A DNA stretch of 64,000 bases, taken from contig CAMKTV010000002.1 in NCBI GenBank assembly GCA_946415785.1, forward strand, positions 1 through 64,000, read 5' to 3'. Positions 19,240 through 29,259 of the stretch are shown here, piece by piece. The notes under the pieces are model-generated. The model was given only the letters and a program-made list of their open reading frames with translations, made no database searches and was not told the DNA's origin. This stretch comes from an uncultured Solobacterium sp. (GTDB lineage Bacteria; Bacillota_I; Bacilli_A; Erysipelotrichales; Erysipelotrichaceae). The translations under genes and the position numbers were made by a program. Each line of letters begins with the position of its first letter. Within the stretch, counting starts at the first letter, position 1.

Positions 19240-21045
19240 TTATCCTCCTATTCCTTCATCTAGACTAGCGCCTGTAACCTTATTAACAATAAAGTTAGAA
19301 ATTAAAATCGTAACAATTAATATTAAGTTAATACCACTTGAGAATGCATATAGACCCATTTCATCAAAGTAATCTAATGTTGTTGATAAGATGAAGCCTT
19401 GTACACATAGAAGCATGAATAGAGATAATTCTCTTAGACATGTCATAAATGGCAGTAAGAAGCCAGAAACAATTGATGATTTTTGAATTGGTATGATGAT
19501 TCTTGTCATACGTTTAATCCATGGAACATCTTGAATGATTGCTGACTCTTCAATTTCGTTTGATAATTGAAGCATTGAATTAAGTGAACTTCTAGATGCA
19601 AAAGGAATATATTTAACAGTACCTACTATAACCAATGCTAAGTAAGTATTAAATAGATTAATCTTTCCACTTGAGAACAATATAAAGTAAGCAGCACCAA
19701 CAGCAACTGAAGGCATCAGATATGGTAAGAAAGCCATTGAATTAACATAGCTTGATAATTTACCATGTCTGTTCTTACTTACAGCATAACCGATTAATGT
19801 ACCAATAGTACCAGCAGTTAAACAACAGATTATTGCGACTAAGATGGTGCCACGGAAGGCAGTCCAGATAGTCTTGTTGTATAGAATACCGGTTTGACCA
19901 TACATACCGCTTTCTTTAATGTTTTCCGATGTAATCCACCATTTAGTAGTAAGATTATTAACATTGCCCGTATATAGGAATGAATAATCTCCTGGGTTAG
20001 GCAAGAATGTTTCAAAGGCAAATGAGATAATTGGGAAGATAGATGTAAAGAATGTAATTACAATAAAGATAGTCGCAATAATATATTTACCAGCACCCAG
20101 ATTAACTTTTGTAATTTGACCAGATTTACCAGTAACTGTTGTATATGATTTACGAGAATGTAATGAACGTTGATTCAGATACATGATTGCAACACCAAAT
20201 AACATCATGATAATTGCAATAATTGAAGCTTCACCAGTATACTTGTCATTCATCGAAACATATTTTGTAGCAAGTGTAGGTAGATTTAAATAATGTGGTA
20301 CAGGATATGAACCAATTGTTGAACCAGCTACTAATAGAATAGTTGAAAGAATTGCAGGTTTAACCATTGGGATAGTAACCTTAGAGAAAATCTTCCATCT
20401 AGGAGTATCTAGAATAGTAGCAGCTTCTTCTAGGTTAGCGTCCATGTTTTTAAAGATGCCACCAATCAGGATATAAGCAAATGGTGCATAGTGCATACCC
20501 AAAACAACAATACATGGGAATAAGCCAACACACCACCATGCAGGCATATTAATTCCAAATAAGGATGCTAATAATCCGTTAGAAGTTCCAGTTACCGCAT
20601 TAGAGTTAAATAAATGTTGCCATACAACCGCCAATGTCCATTGTGGCATAATGTAAGGGAAAATAAAGATTGAACTAAGATATTTCTTATAAGCCATATT
20701 AGTTCTAGTAACTAAATAAGCAAAGATACCACCAAATAAAATTGAAAATAAACAAGCACCAATTGCAAGAATTGTAGTATTTAAAAGTGGCGTCCATAAA
20801 TTGGTCTTTGCCAGTTGGCTAGTAAATAAATCAAGATAATTAGCTAAAGTGAAGCCACTTGCTTTACCTGATAAATATTGATCTATCGTACCAGGGTGGA
20901 TTGTAATTGTATCTTTAATAATCGCAACGATTGGTGCAATTGTTGTAAATGATACAAGAATTCCTGTTAGAACTAATATTACATTTTGGGGTTTACTAAG
21001 AAATGTCTTAATGTTATTAATTTTTATTTTAGTAGAATTTGACAT
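19240..21045 (-). CDS. ABC transporter permease, two fused permease domains (FbpB-like)
   Basis: 601 aa, about 12 TM; two EAA-like loops (EEAATILDTPRWKIFSKVTIPMVKP; EESAIIQDVPWIKRMTRIIIPIQKS). Confidence 0.9.
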   Translation of the reverse strand: MSNSTKIKINNIKTFLSKPQNVILVLTGILVSFTTIAPIVAIIKDTITIHPGTIDQYLSGKASGFTLANYLDLFTSQLAKTNLWTPLLNTTILAIGACLFSILFGGIFAYLVTRTNMAYKKYLSSIFIFPYIMPQWTLAVVWQHLFNSNAVTGTSNGLLASLFGINMPAWWCVGLFPCIVVLGMHYAPFAYILIGGIFKNMDANLEEAATILDTPRWKIFSKVTIPMVKPAILSTILLVAGSTIGSYPVPHYLNLPTLATKYVSMNDKYTGEASIIAIIMMLFGVAIMYLNQRSLHSRKSYTTVTGKSGQITKVNLGAGKYIIATIFIVITFFTSIFPIISFAFETFLPNPGDYSFLYTGNVNNLTTKWWITSENIKESGMYGQTGILYNKTIWTAFRGTILVAIICCLTAGTIGTLIGYAVSKNRHGKLSSYVNSMAFLPYLMPSVAVGAAYFILFSSGKINLFNTYLALVIVGTVKYIPFASRSSLNSMLQLSNEIEESAIIQDVPWIKRMTRIIIPIQKSSIVSGFLLPFMTCLRELSLFMLLCVQGFILSTTLDYFDEMGLYAFSSGINLILIVTILISNFIVNKVTGASLDEGIGG

Positions 21046-21069
21046 TAAAAACCTCTTTCTTTATAGACA

Positions 21070-21101
21070 AAGTGCCTTTGTAGATAATGCTACAAAGGCA
21101 C
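21070..21101 (-). terminator. Intercistronic hairpin between substrate-binding protein and permease genes
   Basis: Perfect 13-bp arms AGTGCCTTTGTAG / CTACAAAGGCACT. Confidence 0.7.
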
Positions 21102-21135
21102 TATTGTTGTTTCCTTTAAATAATCAAATCAGTTA

Positions 21136-22467
21136 TTATTCTGGTTTGTATTTATCTTGCATTTCAATCCAAGAACCAACTGTGAATGCAACAGAAGCGC
21201 AGTATGCAGGATCTTCTACAACTAACTTACCTTCGTTAACCCACCAGTCATGTCCTTTATCCATTGTAGTTTCAGTAGCAACTTTTGAAGATTCACCAGT
21301 TGAGTGATGGAATTTTTCTTCTGTGCCCTTAGCAACTTCTGGATTTGAAGAATAACCACCAATATCCTTACCCCATGCAGAGAAACCATCAACAGTTTCA
21401 GTCATGTAAGCGATGAATGCACATGCAGTCCAAGGAAGTGGTGAGTTGTCAGTTACGAATAAGTAATGGCAGTAACCATAACCACCAAAGCCTTCATAAC
21501 CTTCTTGGTATGCAGCAACTTTAATGTTTTTTACTGATACTGTATCTGTTTCTTCAACTGAACGAACTTTAGAATAAACTAATAGACCGAATTTATCAAC
21601 AGCACTAGAATCAACTAATGTATTGCAGATAGGGCCATCATCAGTTACAGCATTATAGCTGTTAACCCATAATTTAATCCAAGCTAGTGCATATTTACCA
21701 TTTTCATCTAAGCCTAAATCAGCAGCTTCTTTTTCCATAGCATCAACTGTAGGTTGGAAATATGATTTAGAAGCAGAATCTAATTTTTCATAAGCTTCTT
21801 TTAATACTAGAGCATATTCAGGTTTAGTTAACATGTATAAGAAGTTCTTACCAACGATTTCAGAATCGATGTCCATAAATAGACCATGTTCGCCTTCTCT
21901 TACGAAATCCCAACAATTAGTATAAGTCTTTTCAGGATTTACGCAGTTGTATTCAAAGATTTTATTTAATAATTGAAGAGCTAAATAACCTTCATAAGCT
22001 TCAGGAGTAGTTCCATTAGCTTCAGCCCACTCTTTTGGAATGAAAGTATCTAGGATACCAGTTTGAACCATCTTAGTTTCAATTTGGTTACCATCTTGAA
22101 TTAAAGTCATAGCGAATGTGCCGACTTCCTTCAAACTATCAGCAGTTAATTGATCGAAAATCTTGTTGTTCTTTGGTTGTTGCCATTCAAAGTTCAAAGT
22201 GTATGAAGAATCGAAAGATTGTAAGTATTCAATGAATAGAGGTAATGCTGATTTACCACGGCTAGAGTTACCAACACCATAGAATGTCTTACCATTTGAT
22301 TCTTCGATAGCCTTTTGAGCAAGCTCTTCGAGAGTCATTGTTTGTGCTTCAGCGATGATCTTTTGTACTTCAGAAAGTTCTTCGCTTCCACCCTTGTTGC
22401 CACCTTGACAAGCAGTTAATGATAGAACCATTAACAAACTAAGTAGCATAACTAAAAGTTTTTTCAT
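21136..22467 (-). CDS. ABC transporter substrate-binding lipoprotein
   Basis: MKKLLVMLLSLLMVLSLTACQGG lipobox; adjacent to permease and ATPase. Confidence 0.88.
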   Translation of the reverse strand: MKKLLVMLLSLLMVLSLTACQGGNKGGSEELSEVQKIIAEAQTMTLEELAQKAIEESNGKTFYGVGNSSRGKSALPLFIEYLQSFDSSYTLNFEWQQPKNNKIFDQLTADSLKEVGTFAMTLIQDGNQIETKMVQTGILDTFIPKEWAEANGTTPEAYEGYLALQLLNKIFEYNCVNPEKTYTNCWDFVREGEHGLFMDIDSEIVGKNFLYMLTKPEYALVLKEAYEKLDSASKSYFQPTVDAMEKEAADLGLDENGKYALAWIKLWVNSYNAVTDDGPICNTLVDSSAVDKFGLLVYSKVRSVEETDTVSVKNIKVAAYQEGYEGFGGYGYCHYLFVTDNSPLPWTACAFIAYMTETVDGFSAWGKDIGGYSSNPEVAKGTEEKFHHSTGESSKVATETTMDKGHDWWVNEGKLVVEDPAYCASVAFTVGSWIEMQDKYKPE

Positions 22468-22491
22468 CTTATTCTCCTTTTCTCACATATA

Positions 22492-22509
22492 AATGTAAGC
22501 ACTTACATT
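22492..22509. promoter_or_regulatory. Palindromic operator-like site upstream of ABC operon
   Basis: AATGTAAG-CA-CTTACATT, 8-bp perfect arms, 25 bp upstream of the start codon. Confidence 0.55.
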
Positions 22510-22680
22510 ATATCACTTAGCTAACTTCTAGTATCAAGAAAATAGTGTTTTTAAAGATAAAAAATTAATACTTGACAAAATAAAAAGATCTAGTTTTTTC
22601 GATTATTTAAATATTCATGGGGTTTTATAAACTACAATAATGTAGTTCTTTTATTATAGTTGTATTAGGAAGTTTTTGTT

Positions 22681-23029
22681 ATGGAAATTGAAGTTATTCC
22701 TAATACCGGCTTATATGAAGAAGACATAAAGAAATTCAAGATAGTTAGAAGAGATGATGGCGAAACAAATTATTACGTTACTTTAGTTAATAAAGGAGGG
22801 AGATGCTTTAGTTGTGGAACTTATACTACTAAGTGAACCATGTCGTCTAATGCAAGATAGAAGGAAAGAATTCTTATATAAAGAAAATGTTAAAACTAGC
22901 GAATGGTTTTTCCAATTTTGATAGATTTAGAAATAGAGCTATGTATTGTGAAAACTATTATGATACATATTCAACAGAAAAATTGCCTAACAAAGTTAAA
23001 AGAAAATTCCCAAAGAAAAAGACCGATTA
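22681..23029 (+). pseudogene. Degenerate, internally deleted ISL3-like transposase remnant
   Basis: MEIEVIPNTGLYEEDIKKFKIVRRDDGETNYYVTLVNKGGRCFSCGTYTTK* (zinc-finger-like N-terminus) followed in another frame by NFDRFRNRAMYCENYYDTYSTEKLPNKVKRKFPKKKTD* (ISL3-like C-terminus). Confidence 0.5.
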
Positions 23030-23055
23030 GGATTTGCCTATTCGGTCTGTTTTTG
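23020..23055 (+). terminator. Rho-independent terminator
   Basis: AGACCGATTAGG / CCTATTCGGTCT (one mismatch) then GTTTTTGTGTTTT. Confidence 0.7.
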
Positions 23056-23069
23056 TGTTTTAACGACTT

Positions 23070-23123
23070 AACCCTATGTTTATTTAAAGGTGATACCCTT
23101 TAAAAACCCTATGTTTATTTAAA
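23070..23123. repeat. 19-bp direct repeat (23070-23088 and 23105-23123)
   Basis: AACCCTATGTTTATTTAAA present twice with 16-bp spacing. Confidence 0.85.
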
Positions 23124-23139
23124 TCGCCAATAATTTTAA

Positions 23140-24372
23140 TTATCTTTTTATCAATAATACAGAAACATCATTTACATTTGTTCCTGTAGGACCTGTAACA
23201 ACAAGTCCATTAGTTAATTTTAATGCATTATATGCATCGTTATTATTTAATACATCAAATACGGATACGCCCTTTTCTTTTAAATCATTGAAGGTATTTT
23301 CATCTACATATCCTCCAGCAGCATCAGTTGGTCCATCAGTTCCATCTGAGCCTAAAGAAAATACACAAGTATCTTTTAAGCCATTTAAGCCAATAGATGC
23401 CGCAAGTGCTAATTCCTGATTGCGTCCACCTTTTCCTTTACCAATCAAATGAACAACTGTTTCTCCACCTGCGATATAAGCAAGAGATTTATTACTGTTT
23501 TGATTACTTTTAGCAATTGATGCCATAAAACTACCAGCTTCTTTTGCTTCACATGTGAGTTGATCAGTTAAAATTATTGGTTCATAGCCTAATTCTTTTG
23601 CCTTATTAGCAGCAGCCTGACATAGATTTCTTACACTGCCAGTAATAATTGTTTCAACATTATCTAACTGTTTTGGTGTTTCTTCATCAAGTAATTTAAT
23701 AGCTTCTAAAGACATCTTGATTTTATATTTTTCCACAATTCTTTTAGCATCTTCACAGGTGCTAGAATCAGGATAGGCTGGGCCTGAAGCTATCATATCT
23801 AATGGATCACCTAAGATATCACTTAAAACTATTGAAAATACATGTGCTGGTTTGCATATTTTCGCAAACTTGCCACCTTTTACAGCCGAAAGCCTTTTTC
23901 TGATTGTATTGATTTCAGTAATTTCAGCACCGCATGCCAACAATTGATTAGTAATATCCTGAAGTTCTTTACCATCTATTAATGGCATTTCAAATAATGC
24001 TGAGCCACCACCTGATAAAAGGAATAATACTGTATCATCTTCTTTTAAATCAGAAACTGTATCAAGTGCAACTTTTGTAGCATTGAATGAATTTTCATCA
24101 GGTACAGGATGTCCAGCTTCAAAGCATTTCATCTTAGGAATCTCGCCCATTACATGGTCATATTTTGTAACTACAACGCCATCATCAATTTTATCTTTTA
24201 GAATATCTGAAGCAGCTTTCGCCATTTGCCATGCAGCTTTACCAGCAGAAATGACTATTAGTTTTCCACTAGAAAACTCTTTTCCATCTAAAGCTTTTTT
24301 AACAGCTTCATCGGGAAGCACTTGATGTATCGCATCTTTAATTATTAAATTTGCATCATCTCTTAAAGACAT
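23140..24372 (-). CDS. Glycerate 2-kinase (MOFRL/GckA-type)
   Basis: FLLSGGGSALFEMP, IASGPAYPD, GGRNQELALAA, SLGSDGTDGPTDAAGG motifs. Confidence 0.88.
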   Translation of the reverse strand: MSLRDDANLIIKDAIHQVLPDEAVKKALDGKEFSSGKLIVISAGKAAWQMAKAASDILKDKIDDGVVVTKYDHVMGEIPKMKCFEAGHPVPDENSFNATKVALDTVSDLKEDDTVLFLLSGGGSALFEMPLIDGKELQDITNQLLACGAEITEINTIRKRLSAVKGGKFAKICKPAHVFSIVLSDILGDPLDMIASGPAYPDSSTCEDAKRIVEKYKIKMSLEAIKLLDEETPKQLDNVETIITGSVRNLCQAAANKAKELGYEPIILTDQLTCEAKEAGSFMASIAKSNQNSNKSLAYIAGGETVVHLIGKGKGGRNQELALAASIGLNGLKDTCVFSLGSDGTDGPTDAAGGYVDENTFNDLKEKGVSVFDVLNNNDAYNALKLTNGLVVTGPTGTNVNDVSVLLIKR

Positions 24373-24385
24373 ACATGCTCCTTAA

Positions 24386-25744
24386 TTAATGCAAGAAGAA
24401 AGTTAAAATCCAAATAAATACTATTGAGCAAACACCCATTACTAGTGTCAACATTGTTTGTGTTTTGTAACCTTCTTCTGGTGTCATTTCACCAAAGTTA
24501 GTTACAACCCAGAAGTATGAGTCATTCGCATGTGATACAGTCATTGCACCTGCACCAATAGCCATAACACATAATACAGCCATAACTGGACTATCCATTC
24601 CAAGAGGTACAAGTAATGGTGCCATAATACCAGCAGTAGTAGTTATAGCAACTGTTGAAGAGCCTTGTGCTGATTTTAGAATAGCAGCAATTAAGAATGG
24701 GAAGAAAATACCAACTGATTGTAAAACATTAGCATTATCAGTAATAAATGTTACTAGACTTGTAGAAGAAATAACTTTTCCAAGTACTGAACCTGCAGCT
24801 GTAACAAATAGGATTGGTCCAACTGTCTTTAATGTTTCATCAGTTAGTTTATATAACTTATCCATCATTTTTGAAGACATTAATAAGATAATGCCAAATA
24901 CAACACCAACAGCAAGGGCAATAATAGGTGTACCTAAGAACTTGCAAACGTTTAATAATGCACCACTAAATCCTGCCACATCAGCAATTGATGATAATGC
25001 CATTAAAATAATAGGAACAACAATTGGTGCTAATGATAAGAATTTAGAAGGCAATTTGCCATATGAAGCAACTAATTCTTCATAAGATTGTACTATTTCT
25101 TCATTAGATAATTCATCAGCTGATTTAACTTTCTTGCCAATAAATCTAGCAAAGAAATATGCGCCTACTAAAGCTGGAATAGATACTAATGCACCAAGTC
25201 CCATAACAAGCAATAAGTTATTGCCAACGCCTAATGTATTAGCAGCAGCAATTGGCCCAGGTGTAGGTGGAATAAATACATGGGCAGTATATAAACCAGC
25301 AGCAAGACACATTGTCATTGCAACAGAAGATACTCTTGTTTTCTTGACTAATGCTTTTCTGATAGGGTTTAATACAACAAAACCAGAATCACAGAATACT
25401 GGAATGGCAACAACCCAACCCATAATTTCAATTGCAAGTTCAGGATGATTCTTTCCTACGATTCCAACAACAATATCAGCTAATGTTAATGCTGCACCCG
25501 TGGCTTCTAGGAAAGCACCAATCATTGCACCAAAAATAATTACGATACCAATGCTAGTGAAAGTTCCAGAAAAACCAGAACCAATAACAGTAGCGATATC
25601 GCCAAGTCCAATTCCTCCGATTAGTCCTAAAGCTAAGGATACTAACAAAATAGAAAGAAATGGATGGATCTTGAATTTTGAAATCATAACAATCATCACA
25701 GCGATTGAAATTATGAAAACAAACAAGAAAGGTAAACCAGTCAT
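24386..25744 (-). CDS. GntP-family gluconate/sugar-acid permease
   Basis: Polytopic 452 aa; FIPPTPGPIAAANTLG and GAGAMTVSHANDSYFWVV GntP signatures. Confidence 0.88.
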   Translation of the reverse strand: MTGLPFLFVFIISIAVMIVMISKFKIHPFLSILLVSLALGLIGGIGLGDIATVIGSGFSGTFTSIGIVIIFGAMIGAFLEATGAALTLADIVVGIVGKNHPELAIEIMGWVVAIPVFCDSGFVVLNPIRKALVKKTRVSSVAMTMCLAAGLYTAHVFIPPTPGPIAAANTLGVGNNLLLVMGLGALVSIPALVGAYFFARFIGKKVKSADELSNEEIVQSYEELVASYGKLPSKFLSLAPIVVPIILMALSSIADVAGFSGALLNVCKFLGTPIIALAVGVVFGIILLMSSKMMDKLYKLTDETLKTVGPILFVTAAGSVLGKVISSTSLVTFITDNANVLQSVGIFFPFLIAAILKSAQGSSTVAITTTAGIMAPLLVPLGMDSPVMAVLCVMAIGAGAMTVSHANDSYFWVVTNFGEMTPEEGYKTQTMLTLVMGVCSIVFIWILTFFLH

Positions 25745-25886
25745 AATCTAATTCTCCTTATATTTATACGCTTATATGTCTTTATTATATGTTTTTTGAT
25801 TAACAAATTATAAAGAGAATTTACATATTTACCTTTTTTTAGTTATTTTTGTTCAACATATTAAACATATTAAAAGTCCTCTTTTT

Positions 25887-25914
25887 GAACTGCCCCACAA
25901 AAGTGGGACAGTTC
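25887..25914. repeat. Imperfect inverted repeat/hairpin
   Basis: GAACTGCCCCAC-AAAA-GTGGGACAGTTC, 12-bp arms with one G:U/mismatch. Confidence 0.6.
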
Positions 25915-25923
25915 ATTTCTAGG

Positions 25924-26159
25924 AACTTTATTTCTTTATACTAATATATCCTTTTTAAATATTGGCGTTTCCATTGGATCATCAAAAATGTCAAATGTGT
26001 CAATTTCAAATTCATAAGAGCCGTCATTATTTGTGAATCTTCTACTTCTTCATTAAAATTGGTGTTCTCTTTCATAAAAGAATCAAATGCATCTTTCAAA
26101 CACTTTGCATCATCCACTGAATAGCTTCTTACCAAAAGAGCTCCTATTTCACTTGCCAT
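25924..26159 (-). pseudogene. Small hypothetical ORF with apparent frameshift
   Basis: MASEIGALLVRSYSVDDAKCLKDAFDSFMKENTNFNEEVEDSQI... while the +2 frame continues RSRRFTNNDGSYEFEIDTFDIFDDPMETPIFKKDILV*. Confidence 0.4.
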
Positions 26160-26351
26160 TAATTGTTCTCTTTACAACTATATAATTCAATAAATCTTAA
26201 AAAATCTATATGTTCACTATCATTTTTATATGTTTCTATTATTGCTAGTGTTTCTTCTTTACTATATCCTTCTTCAAGTAGATTATTTAATAATTCTTCG
26301 TCATTCATGAATTTAATATATCAAATTTATATATTGTTTGAAGAATATGTT

Positions 26352-26987
26352 TTATCCTCTTATTTCTTTTACAATTGAAACTGCTTCTTTAACTAACGAC
26401 TCAATAACATCAAACTTTCCTTCGTTGATTAATTCTTTTTTTACCATCCAACTTCCACCACAGGCAATAATCTTATTATTAGCTAAATACTCTTTAATGT
26501 TTTTACTATTGATACCACCGGTTGGCATAAATTGAATATTATTGAATGGAGCAGATAAAGCTTTGATTGTAGCTAAGCCACCATAGTTTTCTGCAGGAAA
26601 AAATTTCAGAACTTTTAAATCATATTTTAGAGCCTTCATTACTTCTGTTGGTGTAACAACACCTGGAAATACGGGTATATTGTTTTCCTTACAATATCTA
26701 ACCAAATCATCATCAAAGCCAGGACTGACAATAAATTTTGCGCCAACATTAATTGCGTCTTTTGCTTGTTCAATATTTAATACTGTTCCTGCACCAACTA
26801 ACATGTCAGGATACGCTTCTACCATGAGACGAATAGCTTCTTTGGCAGCTGACGTTCTAAAGGTTACCTCTGCACAAGGTAAACCGCCATCAACTAAAGC
26901 CTTCGCTAAAGGCAACGCGTCTTTTGAATCATCTAATACAACTACAGGTACTACTCCATATTTTCTTAATTCATCATTTATTGTCAT
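26352..26987 (-). CDS. eda: Bifunctional KDPG/KHG aldolase
   Basis: CAEVTFRTSAAKEAI, GAGTVLN, KFFPAENYGG, FMPTGGIN motifs. Confidence 0.92.
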   Translation of the reverse strand: MTINDELRKYGVVPVVVLDDSKDALPLAKALVDGGLPCAEVTFRTSAAKEAIRLMVEAYPDMLVGAGTVLNIEQAKDAINVGAKFIVSPGFDDDLVRYCKENNIPVFPGVVTPTEVMKALKYDLKVLKFFPAENYGGLATIKALSAPFNNIQFMPTGGINSKNIKEYLANNKIIACGGSWMVKKELINEGKFDVIESLVKEAVSIVKEIRG

Positions 26988-28396
26988 TGTTTTTCCTCCA
27001 CATCGAAATTAAAATATGTATATGCATTGTTATAGGAAATGCCCTTAATGATTTTTTCTAAATATAATTCATCATTAGGATATTCGCCATTTTCAATCCA
27101 TTCACCAACTAGGTTACATAGAATTCTTCTAAAATAATCGTGTCTTGCGTATGACAGAAAGCTTCTTGAATCTGTAAGCATACCTACAAAGTGAGCTAGC
27201 ATACCCTCATTAGCCAATGATTTCATATGAGCTTCCATACCATCTTTGTGGTCATTAAACCACCAAGCTGCTCCATGTTGTAGTTTGGAAACTGTTGGTC
27301 CTTCTTGAAAACAAGCGATAACTGTTTCAATTGCTGTATTATCTATTGGATTTAATGAATAGACAATCGTCTTTGGCAATTCATCTGTTTTAGCTAAAGC
27401 ATTTAAGAATTTAGCCAACATAGAAATTTGTGCATTATCACCAATTGAATCGATTCCCGCATCAGGTCCTAGTTTTTTAAATAGTTTTTCATTGTTATCA
27501 CGAACAACACCATAATGTAATTGCACAACCCAATTATTCTTTGCATATTCTTTGCACATCTTAAGCAAAAATGCTGTTCTAAATTTATAAATTTCATCTT
27601 GGCTTAAATCTTGATTATTTAAACGCTTGTGAAAGATTGTTTCTATTTCTTCTTCACTAGCTTCTTTATAAACAATTAAATCCATACCATGGTCAGATAT
27701 TGAACAACCATTCTCATTAAAAAATTCTATACGTTTTTTTAGCGCTTCCATTAGACTAGCGAATGAATTAATATTTATCTCTGAAACTTTTGATAATTTA
27801 GCAATATAATCTAAATAATCATTTCTATTAATAGACATTGACTTATCTGGTCTAAAAGCTGGCATTACTTTTACTTTGAAAGACTTGTCTTCTTTAATCA
27901 ATTTATGCCAACACAAATCATCAATTGGATCATCAGTAGTACATAAATGTGTAACATTAGACATTTCTATCATCTTTCTTGCCGATAGTGTTTTTAATTT
28001 TTTGTTACACAATTCATATACTTCTTTTGCACTTTCATTATTTAACACGCCGTGATAATCAAAGAATTGTTGAAGTTCCAAATGTGTCCAATGAAAAAGA
28101 GGATTGCCAATTGCCAAACTAATTGTTTCAGCCCACTTCATAAATTTTTCTTCGTCACTTGCGTCGCCAGTTATATATCTTTCTTCCACTCCATGAGCCC
28201 TCATGATACGCCACTTATAATGGTCGCCTTTTAGCCATGCTTCAGTTATTGTTTGAAAGTGTACATCTTCATATATTTCTTTTGGACTTAAGTGGCAATG
28301 ATAATCAATTATTGGCATTTGCTTAGCATAATCATGATATAAATGATTGGCTGTTTTACTATTTAAAAGAAAATCATCTCCCATAAATTGCTTCAT
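26984..28396 (-). CDS. uxaC: Uronate (glucuronate) isomerase
   Basis: MKQFMGDDFLLNSKTANHLYHDYAKQMPIIDYHCHLSPKEI start; WWFNDHKDGME; about 470 aa. Confidence 0.95.
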   Translation of the reverse strand: MKQFMGDDFLLNSKTANHLYHDYAKQMPIIDYHCHLSPKEIYEDVHFQTITEAWLKGDHYKWRIMRAHGVEERYITGDASDEEKFMKWAETISLAIGNPLFHWTHLELQQFFDYHGVLNNESAKEVYELCNKKLKTLSARKMIEMSNVTHLCTTDDPIDDLCWHKLIKEDKSFKVKVMPAFRPDKSMSINRNDYLDYIAKLSKVSEININSFASLMEALKKRIEFFNENGCSISDHGMDLIVYKEASEEEIETIFHKRLNNQDLSQDEIYKFRTAFLLKMCKEYAKNNWVVQLHYGVVRDNNEKLFKKLGPDAGIDSIGDNAQISMLAKFLNALAKTDELPKTIVYSLNPIDNTAIETVIACFQEGPTVSKLQHGAAWWFNDHKDGMEAHMKSLANEGMLAHFVGMLTDSRSFLSYARHDYFRRILCNLVGEWIENGEYPNDELYLEKIIKGISYNNAYTYFNFDVEEKQ

Positions 28397-28398
28397 GT

Positions 28399-29250
28399 TT
28401 ATACTCCTGAATAAGCAGAGAAACCACCATCAATTGGCAAAGTTACACCAGTTATAAATGAAGCTGCATCATTATTTAATAAGAATAGCACTGCTCCATT
28501 TAATTCTTCTTTCTCACCAAAGCGATTCATTGGAGTAGCATCAATTATCTTCTTAGTTCTTTGGGTTGGTGTGCCGTCTTCATTGAATAATAATGCGGCA
28601 TTTTGTTTTGTTGAAAAGAAACCAGGTGCAATCGCATTAACACGAATACCCACTTTAGAAAAATGTACGGCCAACCATTGTGTAAAGTTAGAAATAGCTG
28701 CCTTAGCTCCAGAGTAAGCAGGAATCTTTGTTAAAGGAGTAAAAGCATTCATTGAACTAATATTCAAGATGTTGCACCCTTTCTTGCCAATCATCTGTTT
28801 TACAAACGCTTGTGTTGGTAATAATGTACCGATGAAATTTAAATTGAACACAAATTCAACACCACTCTTATCTAAATCAAAGAAACTCTTTGTATCATCT
28901 TCAATATCGCCTAATTCAAAGTATTCTTTATCAGTTGTAGCACGTTGATTATTGCCACCAGCACCATTGATTAAGATGTCACAAGAACCTAAATCTTTTA
29001 AAACTTCATTAGCAACTTTCTCACACGCTTCTTTATCTAATACATTACAAGCATAGGCTTTTGCGCATCCGCCTTCATTGACAATTTCCTTCGCAAATTC
29101 GTTTGCTGCATCAAAGTTTAAATCTAATAAAGCCACTTTTGCACCAGCATTAGCTAATACTTTCGCAAACTCAGAACACAAAACTCCTCCAGCTCCCGTT
29201 ACAACTGCTACCTTACCTGTTAAATCAGTATTTAATACATTTTTATTCAT
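28399..29250 (-). CDS. uxuB: SDR-family oxidoreductase, probable D-mannonate oxidoreductase (fructuronate reductase)
   Basis: VTGAGGVLCSEFAK Rossmann motif, YSGAKAAISNFTQWLAVHF; context between uxaC and uxuA. Confidence 0.82.
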   Translation of the reverse strand: MNKNVLNTDLTGKVAVVTGAGGVLCSEFAKVLANAGAKVALLDLNFDAANEFAKEIVNEGGCAKAYACNVLDKEACEKVANEVLKDLGSCDILINGAGGNNQRATTDKEYFELGDIEDDTKSFFDLDKSGVEFVFNLNFIGTLLPTQAFVKQMIGKKGCNILNISSMNAFTPLTKIPAYSGAKAAISNFTQWLAVHFSKVGIRVNAIAPGFFSTKQNAALLFNEDGTPTQRTKKIIDATPMNRFGEKEELNGAVLFLLNNDAASFITGVTLPIDGGFSAYSGV

Positions 29251-29259
29251 CTTTATTTC

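Noticed and set aside
22572-22600. TTGACA at 22572 as a promoter for the transposase remnant
   Set aside because: No acceptable -10 box at 16-18 nt spacing.
24891-25751. Several plus-strand ORFs opposite the GntP permease
   Set aside because: Shadow ORFs in the antisense frame of a well-supported membrane protein; proline/threonine/isoleucine-rich artefacts.
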